From assembly GCA_016218715.1 (NCBI GenBank), contig JACRDG010000103.1, positions 1 to 59,215 of the forward strand: DNA of 59,215 nt, given 5' to 3'. The stretch comes from Desulfomonile tiedjei (lineage in GTDB: Bacteria; Desulfobacterota; Desulfomonilia; Desulfomonilales; Desulfomonilaceae). The notes beneath the pieces are model-generated. The model was not told where the DNA came from. It saw only the letters and a program-made list of their open reading frames with translations, and ran no database searches. This document shows positions 26,098 to 34,997 of the stretch, piece after piece; positions within the stretch are counted from its first letter, which is position 1, and each line of letters begins with the position of its first letter. The position numbers and the translations under genes were made by a program.

Positions 26098-27204
26098 TCA
26101 AAGACCGCCGATGGATCCCGAGGACGGCACCACGACCCTTCGCATTATCCGGAGGGCATGTCGTACGGCCTTTGTCGTGCCCACCCGTTGGATAAGTCTC
26201 TCGGCAAAGGGTCGCGAGTGGATCCTGGCTTGGTAACTCCGACAAACCTTCGCGGGAAACTGTAATTCAGGTCGACTGTGCAGGGTACTGAACCCCAGTA
26301 CCAGACGAATGCCGCGCCTGGCACACTCTTCCATCATCACGGCCGCGGCCTGAACGCTTTCGGCCGGTAATTCTGCGTCGCGAGAATTCGGGTCGACAAC
26401 TATGCGCTGAGCACCGGCCCTCTCGGCACAGTCAACAAACTGACGTACCTCACCAAGATTCTCTTTCAGGAGAATCATCTTCGGCAAGACCCGCCCGCCT
26501 CCCGCTCTGACGTACCGGGCGATATTCAGCCAGACCCGATCGAACGCATCTTTGCCTTTGATTCTCCGGTAGGTCTCCCGCGTCCCGGCGTCTACGCTGA
26601 CGTACATTCTCTCCAGACTCCCGGGAATCCATTCCAGAGCGGCAGTGGACAGTATCAGGGCATTGGTAAAGACTGATTGCCGCAAACCGATCTCTGTCAA
26701 GAACGAGGACATCTCTTCGAACTCATGGAGCAGAGTCGGCTCTCCTCCGCTCCACTCGATGAGAGCGTTCGGGTCCAGCAGCCCGTCCCGGACCATTCCC
26801 TTCACCAGAGGGAAAAGCCGAGGGACACTCTCGGGGATGTTCAGAGGACCAAGCTGGTTGTTGCAATACGTGCATTCCAGGTTGCAGCGCAGGTTATGTG
26901 CGAAATTAATGTAGTCGACGAGGTGCTTGTTTTTGTTCGGGGCTCTCCATTCAAGCAGTGGGCAGCCTTGACATCGGGGATACCCACCCGATTCCTGGAG
27001 TCTGGCGGTAAGCTCCTGCCGCGCTCTGACGATTTCTGCTCCCGGCAAGCTGTCCTTGTCGTAACGCTCCAGGAGTAAGACATGACCGAGGTTGCCGTGG
27101 TGCCGCACGCAACAGGCTTGAAGCTGATTACCGAAAAAGGCGAGCCCCCCTTCCAGACGCCTGCATGTCCAGTGCTGCCCGTGCTTGTTAAGCGGTGGAG
27201 CCAT
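26098..27204 (-). CDS. Radical SAM protein with Cys-rich N-terminus
   Basis: About 368 residues. The [4Fe-4S]-SAM motif is C107-x3-C111-x2-C114 (CNLECTYC), followed by WSGGEPTLL, the SAM-contacting GGEP motif. The N-terminal region has additional cysteines (WTC, a CC pair, and CQGCP just before the core), which could bind an auxiliary cluster in a SPASM-like module placed before the barrel. The reaction is unknown; radical SAM enzymes in glycan loci may dehydrate, epimerise or otherwise modify sugars. The frame opens at 27330, but the ATG at 27204 is the one with a GGGAGG site at 6-base spacing. It is leftward, between two rightward glycosyltransferase genes, and is the first of four radical SAM genes in the locus. 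Confidence 0.87.
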   Translation of the reverse strand: MAPPLNKHGQHWTCRRLEGGLAFFGNQLQACCVRHHGNLGHVLLLERYDKDSLPGAEIVRARQELTARLQESGGYPRCQGCPLLEWRAPNKNKHLVDYINFAHNLRCNLECTYCNNQLGPLNIPESVPRLFPLVKGMVRDGLLDPNALIEWSGGEPTLLHEFEEMSSFLTEIGLRQSVFTNALILSTAALEWIPGSLERMYVSVDAGTRETYRRIKGKDAFDRVWLNIARYVRAGGGRVLPKMILLKENLGEVRQFVDCAERAGAQRIVVDPNSRDAELPAESVQAAAVMMEECARRGIRLVLGFSTLHSRPELQFPAKVCRSYQARIHSRPFAERLIQRVGTTKAVRHALRIMRRVVVPSSGSIGGL

Positions 27205-27472
27205 GTGCATCCTCCCGGAACGGATCGCATTCTCTTGAGAATTAGCAGAGACTCCCCAAAAAGGCAACGGCGTTACACGAAGCTTCCCCAGGAGCGCTTG
27301 TTCCACGATCCGGCGAGCGCCTTGACACACGTGCTCATTTTACGTTTAATGCATTCCGGCAATGCAGGGACTGTGTTTTGGTCGTGATTGGAGCATGACA
27401 CTCGAGCTTCAATCCGAGAAGTGGCGTTCGGTCAAGTTCTCTCTCTGAAATCGTCATCGCGCTGGGAGCACC

Positions 27473-28735
27473 GTGAAGATACTGCACTTGAGCACCTGGG
27501 ATACGCATGGCGGCGCGGCACGTGCGGCGTCCCGGTTACACCAGGGGCTGCAAAATCTGGGTGCGGATTCCCGTATGCTGGTTCAACGGAAGAAGGGTTC
27601 GGCCGGGTCGGTGGAGGTCGCTGCTTGCAGGCTTGACGAGAAGATCTTTGCCAAATTCGCGCCGGCCCTGGACCGCCTTCCGTGGAAACTCTATCCCCGT
27701 CGCGGAACGGCTACGTGGACCACAGGTTGGTTCCCGAATACCGTGGCCTCTCGGGCCTGCAGCGAAGATCCGAGCATCATCCACATCCACTGGATCGGTG
27801 AGGGTTTTCTGCCGCTTTCCGCACTGACTCGGTTCCGCAGACCTGTAGTCTGGTCTTTTCACGATGCGTGGCCTCTGACGGGCGGCTGTCATTATCCCGG
27901 TTCGTGCTTGAGGTATCAGGATTCTTGCGGACACTGCCCGCTACTCGGTTCCACCAGACAATGGGACCTCAGCCGCTGGATTTGGAGCAAAAAGAAGTCT
28001 GTTCTAGAGTCCGTCGATCTGATGCCTGTCACGCAGAGTCGATGGCTCCACAGTTGTGCACGGGCGAGTTCTCTCTTTCGCGGTCGAGAAGCTAGGATGA
28101 TCCCTTATGGCCTGGATGTGGATCTTTACAAACCGGTGAGCCGTGAATTTGCACGCCACGTGCTGAACCTACCGCAGAACAAGAAAATCGCACTCATGGG
28201 CGCAATGAATAGCACCACGGACCCGAGAAAAGGGGCCTCGTATCTTGCCGAAGCAGCGCGATGGCTCTCCACTCAAGGGTCGCAGAGAGATACTCAGCTC
28301 GTCCTCTTTGGGGTATCCGACACTTCGGTCGTCTCGGACTGGGGGTTGGAGACGCGCGTGGTAGGTCTGTTGCATGACGATTACAGTCTGGTGCTCCTGT
28401 ATAGCGCTGCGGACGTTTTTGTTGCTCCCTCGACCGAGGAAGCGTTTGGCCAGACACTCATCGAAGCCATGGCCTGCGGAACTCCTTGTGTGGCCTTCGA
28501 CGTAGGCGGAATTCCAGACATAATCGAAGATCGCAGGACCGGGTATCTGGCTCGGCCCATGGCCGGTGAAGACCTGGCAAAAGGCATCTCCTGGGTTCTG
28601 GAGGATGACGAGCGACGTCAGGACTTATCTGCGGAAGCACGACGAAGAGTCCAATCCGAGTATTCCATGCAGGTCTACGCTCGGCGCTACCTCGCCCTGT
28701 ACGAGGAAATCCTGCGAAAAAAGAGACACTCATGA
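27473..28735 (+). CDS. Glycosyltransferase, family 4 (WcaC-like)
   Basis: A 420-residue GT-B enzyme. The N-terminus MKILHLSTWDTHGGAARAA is the usual GT4 start. The stretch HDAWPLTGGCHYP with following cysteines (SCLRYQDSCGHCP) is a four-Cys cluster typical of the colanic-acid WcaC-like subgroup and may bind zinc. The donor half has STEEAFGQTLIEAMACGTPC with the GT4 E-x7-E pair. The GTG start at 27473 has GGGAG four bases before it. Its stop overlaps the next gene's ATG (ATGA at 28732-28735), so it is translationally coupled to a radical SAM gene. Confidence 0.93.
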   Translation: MKILHLSTWDTHGGAARAASRLHQGLQNLGADSRMLVQRKKGSAGSVEVAACRLDEKIFAKFAPALDRLPWKLYPRRGTATWTTGWFPNTVASRACSEDPSIIHIHWIGEGFLPLSALTRFRRPVVWSFHDAWPLTGGCHYPGSCLRYQDSCGHCPLLGSTRQWDLSRWIWSKKKSVLESVDLMPVTQSRWLHSCARASSLFRGREARMIPYGLDVDLYKPVSREFARHVLNLPQNKKIALMGAMNSTTDPRKGASYLAEAARWLSTQGSQRDTQLVLFGVSDTSVVSDWGLETRVVGLLHDDYSLVLLYSAADVFVAPSTEEAFGQTLIEAMACGTPCVAFDVGGIPDIIEDRRTGYLARPMAGEDLAKGISWVLEDDERRQDLSAEARRRVQSEYSMQVYARRYLALYEEILRKKRHS

Positions 28736-29544
28736 AGCTCGAAGATTTGCAGTGGAAGAAACTTTACGCTTGGCGCTACCTGAGCAAACTCTTGATTTAC
28801 CGGAACAGGTTGAATCATGACCGAATTTGTATTGATATAACGTTCAACTGCAATCTGAAATGCTTCAACTGCAATCGGTCGTGCAGGCAGGCACCGTCGG
28901 CCGATCACATGTCACCGAGTCAGGTCGAGCACTTTCTCCGAGAAAGCATGGCACGGGGCAGGCGATGGACGCACATAATGATCGAAGGGGGCGAACCCAC
29001 CTCGCATTTACAGTTCCCAGAGATCATGGACATGGTCCTCGAATACAAGAGAAACTTTTCACCCGCAACTCAGGTAATACTCAGCACCAACGGATATGGA
29101 CAAGAGGTGAACCGGAGGCTGGAAAAGCTTTCCCAGGACGTCGTCATCTATAATTCACGGAAGACGTCACCGGTGCGAACGGAATTTGACGCATTCAACG
29201 TAGCGCCGGTCGATAACGATAGATACCGAAATACGGATTTCTCCCGCGCATGTCATATTGCCACTTTCTGGGGAACCGGCCTCACGAGATACGGGTACTA
29301 CCCCTGTTCCGTGGGAGGAGGAATCGACAGGGTCTTCGGTTTCGACGTTGGCAGAAAAGAATTGCCTTCTCCAGGAGATCCCATGACGCCGGAACTCGAA
29401 AGGCTGTGCCGGGTTTGCGGACATTTCATTCGCTTCAACAGGGTCCGGCGCCCGGATCAGATCTCTGCAAGCTGGATCGAGGCGTACCGGGCATATGAGG
29501 AAAATCCGCCGGTCTTGAAGCTATACGCCGAGAACGGTCAATGA
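28732..29544 (+). CDS. Radical SAM protein with SPASM-like C-terminus
   Basis: 270 residues. C40-x3-C44-x2-C47 (CNLKCFNC) binds the catalytic cluster, and IEGGEPTSH is the GGEP motif. The C-terminal part has further cysteines (ACHIATFWG, YYPCSVGGG, LCRVCGHF) spaced like the short SPASM/twitch domain that holds an auxiliary [4Fe-4S] cluster. Its start overlaps the stop of the GT4 gene by four bases, tying it to glycan synthesis. The substrate is unknown; a sugar or a glycan-linked group is the simplest guess from context. Confidence 0.88.
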   Translation: MKLEDLQWKKLYAWRYLSKLLIYRNRLNHDRICIDITFNCNLKCFNCNRSCRQAPSADHMSPSQVEHFLRESMARGRRWTHIMIEGGEPTSHLQFPEIMDMVLEYKRNFSPATQVILSTNGYGQEVNRRLEKLSQDVVIYNSRKTSPVRTEFDAFNVAPVDNDRYRNTDFSRACHIATFWGTGLTRYGYYPCSVGGGIDRVFGFDVGRKELPSPGDPMTPELERLCRVCGHFIRFNRVRRPDQISASWIEAYRAYEENPPVLKLYAENGQ

Positions 29545-29644
29545 TTACTGATGCATTTCTTAGGGCAAAGGCCGGGAGGTCTCGGCACGTGGGTGTGAAT
29601 GGACATGGTTCAGACGAGCTATGTACTCGCCAAAGGTGGAATGA

Positions 29645-31336
29645 ATGGGACATCGTGTAGTTGCAATAGGCTTGGATGCGGGCGACTCATTGCTCGTGCA
29701 GAAGTGGATGGCGCACGGGCATCTCACCAACATGCGTGCGCTTCAGGACCGCGGAGCACAGTGCGAACTGGGAAACGTGAAATTCTGTTCCGATGACGTC
29801 TCGTGGACGGCCTTTTACACCGGTTGCCTTCCCGAGCAGACGGGTTTTTGGACCGTCTTGAAGTTGATCCCAGGGACCTACGAACTCGATGTCCCGCGAT
29901 ACTACGATTTCACACGGCATCAACCATTTTACGCCCAAGCTCCGTCGTGCCAGGTGGCTGTGTTCGACCTGCCGAACCTTCACGTGCTGTTCCCCGAAGT
30001 CCAGGGTGTGCAGGTCACCGGATGGGGGGCGCATTCGCACTGGGACCAGGGTTCCTCCTTGCCTGAGACCCTCTTTTCGGACTTGGTGCACCAATTTGGA
30101 GTGAATCCAGCAGCTCGCATCCAGTATCACGGGCTGAACTGGTGGAATCTCCCCTTTCTGAAGACCATGAGAGCTTCCCTTATCGAAGGGGCATTGCGCC
30201 GTGGACATATCGGGCGGGACATCATGCGGAGAGGGCCGTGGGACCTGTTCATGACCGTGTTTCCGGAGCCCCACAACGCAGCTCACAATTTCTGGCACCT
30301 CAGTCGAGCGGATCATCCGCTGCACCCGCGTGAATCTCCCTTCGCCGAGGATCCGCTTCTGGAGTGTTACCAGGCGGTGGATACCGCACTGGGCGAGATA
30401 CTCGAGGTCGCGGGAGAAGACACCTATGTGGTCGTTTTTTCGTTGCACGGGGCCGCGGCGAACAACAGCGATCTGTGGGCCTTGCTGATGTTGCCGGAGT
30501 TCCTCTACCGCTTGAACTTTCCGGGCAACGGGCTGTTTCCGGTGGGAGATATCGGGGAAGCGTGTCCGCCGATCGTCGATCGGCTGCATCACAAGCTGTG
30601 GCCTTCGGATATATGGTCCAGGAGGGTTGATGGTCGTTCTGTGGCTGGTCTTTTGAGGCCGTTCTCGGACAACACCGAATTCGACCCCGACGAACGGGGA
30701 TCGAGGTCAGCTCTCGTCAAGGGCGCCCGATTCTGCCTGAAGACCATCGAAGGCCTGCGGCGTCGGATCGCCAAGCGATTAGTCGACTTTGACTCGGGCC
30801 CGGGCGGATGGTGTCCGGCTATGTGGTACAAATTCGCGTGGCCGCGCATGAAGGCCTTCGCGTTGCCATCGTTTTCCGACGGCTTCATTCGCATCAATCT
30901 CAAGGGGCGTGAGCCAAACGGAGTGGTGGATCCTGTCGACTACCGGAGCGTGTGTGATTGGCTGACAACCGAACTCCGCCTTTTGAGAAACTCCCGAACC
31001 GGAGAACCGGTCGTGAGCGACGTGTGGAGGACCAGGAGTTCCCCGGAGCAAGAGGACCCATGTCTACCCGATGCAGACCTGGTGGTGGTATTCGCCAGCA
31101 CTCCCGCGGACGTTGCGGAAAGCCCATCAGTGGGTCGCATGGGCCCATTCCCTTACCCGCGGGTGGGTGGACACAGAAACACGGGGTTCTTACTCGCACG
31201 CGGGCCGGGGATCGGGCCTGGTACAAACCTCCCGAAAGCACATATCGTCGATTTGGCGCCTACTATCTTGACATTGATGAATGCCCCCGTGCCCCAACAC
31301 ATGGCCGGCAATCCGTTGTTCAGTCCCATTCGTTAG
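29645..31336 (+). CDS. Alkaline-phosphatase-superfamily (type I phosphodiesterase/nucleotide pyrophosphatase-like) protein, divergent active site
   Basis: 563 residues. The fold marks are the N-terminal VVAIGLDAGD (Asp11, a metal ligand), SWTAFYTG, PEPHNAAHNFW (His210, His214), FSLHG (His268) and the late GGHRNTGFLLARGPG. In typical members the third and fourth motifs read D-x3-H and S-D-H-G; here Asp is replaced by His210 and by Leu267, and the usual Thr/Ser nucleophile before the Trp of SWT is not at its expected place. The enzyme may therefore use metals differently or act as a transferase, for example of phospho- or sulfo-groups on the glycan; this is inference. No signal peptide is seen. 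It follows the radical SAM gene by 100 bp, and its end overlaps the convergent GT2 gene by 17 bp. Confidence 0.82.
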   Translation: MGHRVVAIGLDAGDSLLVQKWMAHGHLTNMRALQDRGAQCELGNVKFCSDDVSWTAFYTGCLPEQTGFWTVLKLIPGTYELDVPRYYDFTRHQPFYAQAPSCQVAVFDLPNLHVLFPEVQGVQVTGWGAHSHWDQGSSLPETLFSDLVHQFGVNPAARIQYHGLNWWNLPFLKTMRASLIEGALRRGHIGRDIMRRGPWDLFMTVFPEPHNAAHNFWHLSRADHPLHPRESPFAEDPLLECYQAVDTALGEILEVAGEDTYVVVFSLHGAAANNSDLWALLMLPEFLYRLNFPGNGLFPVGDIGEACPPIVDRLHHKLWPSDIWSRRVDGRSVAGLLRPFSDNTEFDPDERGSRSALVKGARFCLKTIEGLRRRIAKRLVDFDSGPGGWCPAMWYKFAWPRMKAFALPSFSDGFIRINLKGREPNGVVDPVDYRSVCDWLTTELRLLRNSRTGEPVVSDVWRTRSSPEQEDPCLPDADLVVVFASTPADVAESPSVGRMGPFPYPRVGGHRNTGFLLARGPGIGPGTNLPKAHIVDLAPTILTLMNAPVPQHMAGNPLFSPIR

Positions 31337-32318
31337 AAGCAAGCAATCGGTGCGTTCCGCTCAGAAACCTGACTGCCCCGTACACCCTGCCCAATGAGAC
31401 TGCGGCCCAGCCGGCCTCCAGCATTGCATCTCTCGCACGATCAGTCTCTTCACGCAGGGGTATTCCCATGACGATCCGAAGCACGGAGCGAATCGACCTC
31501 AGCAGGTCTTTCCCGGAGGAACGAGCCACACAGCCTCTCAAAGGCCGATCGAGGACATATTCCCACAGAGCTGCGGAATAACCCTGAATAAAGAGCCTCT
31601 TGAAGTAGAATTGTAGGGTAAGCCTCTCCTTTTCGTTGACATGAAGGGCTCCGGCCGAAGGTTCAAAGTACAGCGGATAACCGAGGCGAGCTATCCTCAG
31701 GCCCGTGAGGCTATCCTCTCCTACCAGGGGAATCCGCGACGTGAGATCCCCTCCCATACCAAATCTCTCGTCGAATCCTCCAACCGCTCTCAGAATATCG
31801 ACGGGAAAACCAAAATTCGCTCCAAGGGGGAGCATGCCAGGTGGATATTCCTGCCGGACAGATCCCACGTTCAGTTCGCAAAGGCAATACGCGAACTCAT
31901 CCGGCCACCACGCCGGTCGGGGAGCCAGGTCCACGGCCCGAAGAGGACCGCTCATGACGCCGGGTGTGATACCGCGCTTTCTGAGTGCAGTGTAGCAGTC
32001 CACATACGCTTGTATCCATCCCGGGGAGACCCTGACATCATCGTCCGTAAACAAGATCAGGCTTCCCGAGGCCTCGTTCAGCGCGACATTCCTGGCATAG
32101 CTCACTCCCACCCTATCGACATGAATGTAACGGAGTTCGGGTTGGCGGTGAACATGGTCGGCTACGACTCTCCCCGTGGCATCTGACGAGGATTGATCCA
32201 CAACGATCAGCTCGAAATTATCGTACGCGTTCTGCCCAATGGCCCTGAGGCACGGTCCGATATGTCTTTCCCTGTTGTACGTGGGGACTGCCACCGTGAC
32301 ACGGATCGATGCACTCAT
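31320..32318 (-). CDS. Glycosyltransferase, family 2
   Basis: About 332 residues, GT-A fold. It shows RVTVAVPTYNRERHIGPCL, VVDQSSSDATG, SYARNVALNEASGSLILFTD followed by DDD (metal-binding D-x-D), and GGFDERFGMGGDLTSRIPLV with the acidic catalytic region. The C-terminal 90 residues include a basic, amphipathic stretch that may touch the membrane. The frame opens at 32369, but the ATG at 32318 has AGAGAGG seven bases upstream and begins right at the domain, so it was chosen. It faces the phosphatase-like gene and overlaps it by 17 bp at the 3' ends. Confidence 0.92.
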   Translation of the reverse strand: MSASIRVTVAVPTYNRERHIGPCLRAIGQNAYDNFELIVVDQSSSDATGRVVADHVHRQPELRYIHVDRVGVSYARNVALNEASGSLILFTDDDVRVSPGWIQAYVDCYTALRKRGITPGVMSGPLRAVDLAPRPAWWPDEFAYCLCELNVGSVRQEYPPGMLPLGANFGFPVDILRAVGGFDERFGMGGDLTSRIPLVGEDSLTGLRIARLGYPLYFEPSAGALHVNEKERLTLQFYFKRLFIQGYSAALWEYVLDRPLRGCVARSSGKDLLRSIRSVLRIVMGIPLREETDRARDAMLEAGWAAVSLGRVYGAVRFLSGTHRLLASNEWD

Positions 32319-32709
32319 AGGTTGACCTCTCTCACAGGATTCCGGGGACGATGCTGAGCGTGGCGGCATCTCTGCCCTTATAGCTCATCCCTTACGGTCT
32401 GGGAACCCTGAAGCAGCCCGTACCACCGCAAAGCAAAGGACTACCCCAAAAGGACCCTCTGATAACAGCCGGAAGGTATTTGCGGCCCTTTGTCGGGCTC
32501 GAAAACGCCATCGATCAAGGAAGGAGCAGAGGAACTCCCGGTAGGCAGCGTATCTGTTCGAGAAGGGCAAATTGTGGTAGAATGTTTCGTCGTACCGCTC
32601 GCCTTCCGACAAGACAGATTCGGCCGGACCTGAAAGAGAGGCGGCCAATTCTGCGGCGAGTGATCTTACGAGCGGCGGGAGATGGAGCGGAGAATCGGGA
32701 GTAAGAGGA
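32319..32709. other. Divergent intergenic region before the DUF3786 gene
   Basis: About 390 bp. A rightward -10-like TAGAAT is present near 32578-32583, but the -35 is unclear. A leftward open frame (32385 to about 32741; reads for example ETFYHNLPFSNRYAAYREFL) has a protein-like composition, yet it overlaps the start of the next gene and matches nothing I know; I do not call it a gene. Confidence 0.35.
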
Positions 32710-33513
32710 ATGATCCAACTGACCAACGCCATGGAAATTTTCAAGGTGTTGCCAAGGACCAATTGCAGGGACTGTCGAGTTCCAACATGCTTGGCCTTTG
32801 CTGCTGCCGTATTCAAGGGCGATCATAACCTGGGAGACTGCCCTCACGTGGATAGAGAGGCCCTGGAGGCGTTCAGCGTCCAGAATTCCGATTCCAGGAC
32901 GTTGGAACGTGAGGAGGAGCAAGCATTGGTGCAATTGCGGCGGAAAATCGGCGGCGTGGATCTCGCCTCGTCCGCCGAGAGGTTGGGGGCTTCATTCTCG
33001 GGCGACAAACTGGCAATCAAGTTGCTGGGAAAGGACTTCCATGTAGATTCCATCGGGAATATTACCTCTGACTGCCACGTGCACGGATGGGTGACGGTAC
33101 CACTGCTCAACTATGTAATATCTTGCTCTGGGAAGCCCCTTTCGGGAAACTGGGCTCCCATGCGCGAGCTGAAGACGGGGGCCACATGGGCTCCCCTTTT
33201 CGGACAGCGGTGTGAAAAGCCATTGAGGCGGGTAGCCGACGTTCACACGGATCTGTTTGAGCAAATGGTCCATATCTTCAGCGCAAAGCGTGCGCCCAAT
33301 GCCTTTAATTCAGACATTGCGGTAATATTGCATCCTCTGCCCAGAATACCGATGCTCATCTGTTACTGGAAGCCGGATGGAGGCATGGAATCGTCGCTGA
33401 ATGTTTTCTTCGACGACACAGCCGAAGAAAATCTTGTGATTGATTCCCTCTACAGGCTGGCTGCCGGTCTCGTGATCATGTTCGAGAAAATCGCGATCAC
33501 ACACGGCAGATGA
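32710..33513 (+). CDS. Fe-S domain plus DUF3786 protein
   Basis: 267 residues. Residues 8-46 form a small [4Fe-4S] domain (LPRTNCRDCRVPTCLAFA with Cys19, Cys22, Cys27, then GDCP with Cys44), like the putative Fe-S module at the start of the corrinoid iron-sulfur protein and related reductases. The rest is a DUF3786 domain (about 75-260), found in anaerobic bacteria and methanogens, with no known activity. Its stop overlaps the ATG of the following GT4 gene (ATGA at 33510-33513), so the two are translationally coupled, an odd partner for a glycosyltransferase. It may feed electrons to the nearby radical SAM or B12-type enzyme; this is speculation from context. Confidence 0.85.
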   Translation: MIQLTNAMEIFKVLPRTNCRDCRVPTCLAFAAAVFKGDHNLGDCPHVDREALEAFSVQNSDSRTLEREEEQALVQLRRKIGGVDLASSAERLGASFSGDKLAIKLLGKDFHVDSIGNITSDCHVHGWVTVPLLNYVISCSGKPLSGNWAPMRELKTGATWAPLFGQRCEKPLRRVADVHTDLFEQMVHIFSAKRAPNAFNSDIAVILHPLPRIPMLICYWKPDGGMESSLNVFFDDTAEENLVIDSLYRLAAGLVIMFEKIAITHGR

Positions 33514-34994
33514 GTCGTGACGTTACGGGATCCGACCAGCACTCTATTGCTGGAGGCCGCATGGATTGGTCCCCTCAACGATTGTCTTTGATCTCGCGAG
33601 CCTTCCGACCGAGAAGGCTACTGCTTCGACTCCAGAGGTTCTCGGTCTTTGCACGCAGGCACGCGGATCACACGGATTCATCGGGAAACTCGTTTCTTTC
33701 GCGACTCGAGGCCCAGGTGGTCGGAAGCATCTGGAAGGCTTTGCGCCACGCGATACCTCCGGGGCTCAGGGGCAAGATTAAGGATTGGCTGCTCAAGGCC
33801 GCCGCTCCAGAGCCCATCAGGAAGCCCCACGCCGAGCCGCGATCCAAGGAACTCCTTAATAGAGAATTCGGCATCAACGTCATCGGGTACATAACCGCTG
33901 AGATGGGACTGGGCGAGGCTGCACGAGGTTCGGCTCGGGCCGCGGCGGTGTCGGGAATCCCCACGGCAGTCATCGATTTCCGCGATGGTGTTGCGGGCCG
34001 CATGCGAGAAGAAGTTCCCGGCGTCCTGAGCTCTCGCCCGAGCTATGGAGTCAGCCTGTTTCACATCCGTGCTCCGGAACTGTTCGAGCATTCCATGCGT
34101 TTCTCGGATCTCGAACCATCCCGGACGTACAACATTGGATTCTGGTTCTGGGAAACGAGCGAACTCCCCGATTCATGGATGCCGGCTTTCAATTACCTTG
34201 ACGAAATCTGGGCCGCGTCGACCTTTTGCCTGGACGTCTTCAGCCGGAAATCCCCGGTTCCTGTGGTCCGGATTCCCGTGTGCGTGGAGCCGGTTCCGGC
34301 GGCTGCGTTGTCCCGAGAAGACCTGGGGCTCCCACGAAGCGGGTTCCTGTTTCTGTCCATGGCCGACTTCTTCAGCGGCCCCGAACGGAAGAATCCGCTC
34401 GGTGTCTTGGAGGCATTTCAACGGGCGTTCCCATCGAGTTCCGAGGAAGCGTATCTCGTACTCAAGATGACCAATTCAGAGCATCGTCCCGAGATCTTGG
34501 AAACAGTGCGGGAGCGGCTCAAGGCCGATTCACGAATCATCTTGATCGATGGGTACTTGGATCGACCCGAGTTGAACGCCCTCATCAATAACTGCGATTG
34601 CCTGGTCTCGCTCCACCGTGCCGAGGGGTTCGGTCTGCCTATTGCCGAGGCGATGTACATGGGGAAACCCACGATCGCGACTGGGTGGTCGGCTAACATG
34701 GATTTCATGACGATTGACAATTCTCTACCTGTGCGGTACCAACTGATTCCGGTAAACCAGACCTCGGGACCATACAGGGACTGCAAAGGTTTTTGGGCAG
34801 ATCCGGAATTAGACCACGCTTCCCAGCAGATGCGACGGGTGGCATTCGATGCGTCGCTCGCAGAGGGTCTCGGCGGCGCTGCTCGCAAAACCATGCGAGA
34901 AGAGTACTCCGCCGAGGCTGTGGGACAGCTCATGCGCCAGAGGCTGCAGATCATTTACGACCATCTTCGGCACCGGCTTTCCGAGAGAGACTAG
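33510..34994 (+). CDS. Glycosyltransferase, family 4 (paralogue of the gene at 23203)
   Basis: 494 residues. After a basic N-terminal extension of about 110 residues come the acceptor half (GINVIGYITAEMGLGEAARG, WFWETSELPDSW) and the donor half (FFSGPERKNPLGVLEAF, then AEGFGLPIAEAMYMGKPTIA with the E-x7-E pair). It aligns along its length with the enzyme at 23203. The ATG at 33510 overlaps the stop of the DUF3786 gene; a later start such as the Met at about residue 18 (MDWSPQ) is possible. It is followed by gmd after 3 bp, so DUF3786-GT4-gmd-methyltransferase form one transcription unit. Confidence 0.92.
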   Translation: MSRDVTGSDQHSIAGGRMDWSPQRLSLISRAFRPRRLLLRLQRFSVFARRHADHTDSSGNSFLSRLEAQVVGSIWKALRHAIPPGLRGKIKDWLLKAAAPEPIRKPHAEPRSKELLNREFGINVIGYITAEMGLGEAARGSARAAAVSGIPTAVIDFRDGVAGRMREEVPGVLSSRPSYGVSLFHIRAPELFEHSMRFSDLEPSRTYNIGFWFWETSELPDSWMPAFNYLDEIWAASTFCLDVFSRKSPVPVVRIPVCVEPVPAAALSREDLGLPRSGFLFLSMADFFSGPERKNPLGVLEAFQRAFPSSSEEAYLVLKMTNSEHRPEILETVRERLKADSRIILIDGYLDRPELNALINNCDCLVSLHRAEGFGLPIAEAMYMGKPTIATGWSANMDFMTIDNSLPVRYQLIPVNQTSGPYRDCKGFWADPELDHASQQMRRVAFDASLAEGLGGAARKTMREEYSAEAVGQLMRQRLQIIYDHLRHRLSERD

Positions 34995-34997
34995 GGC

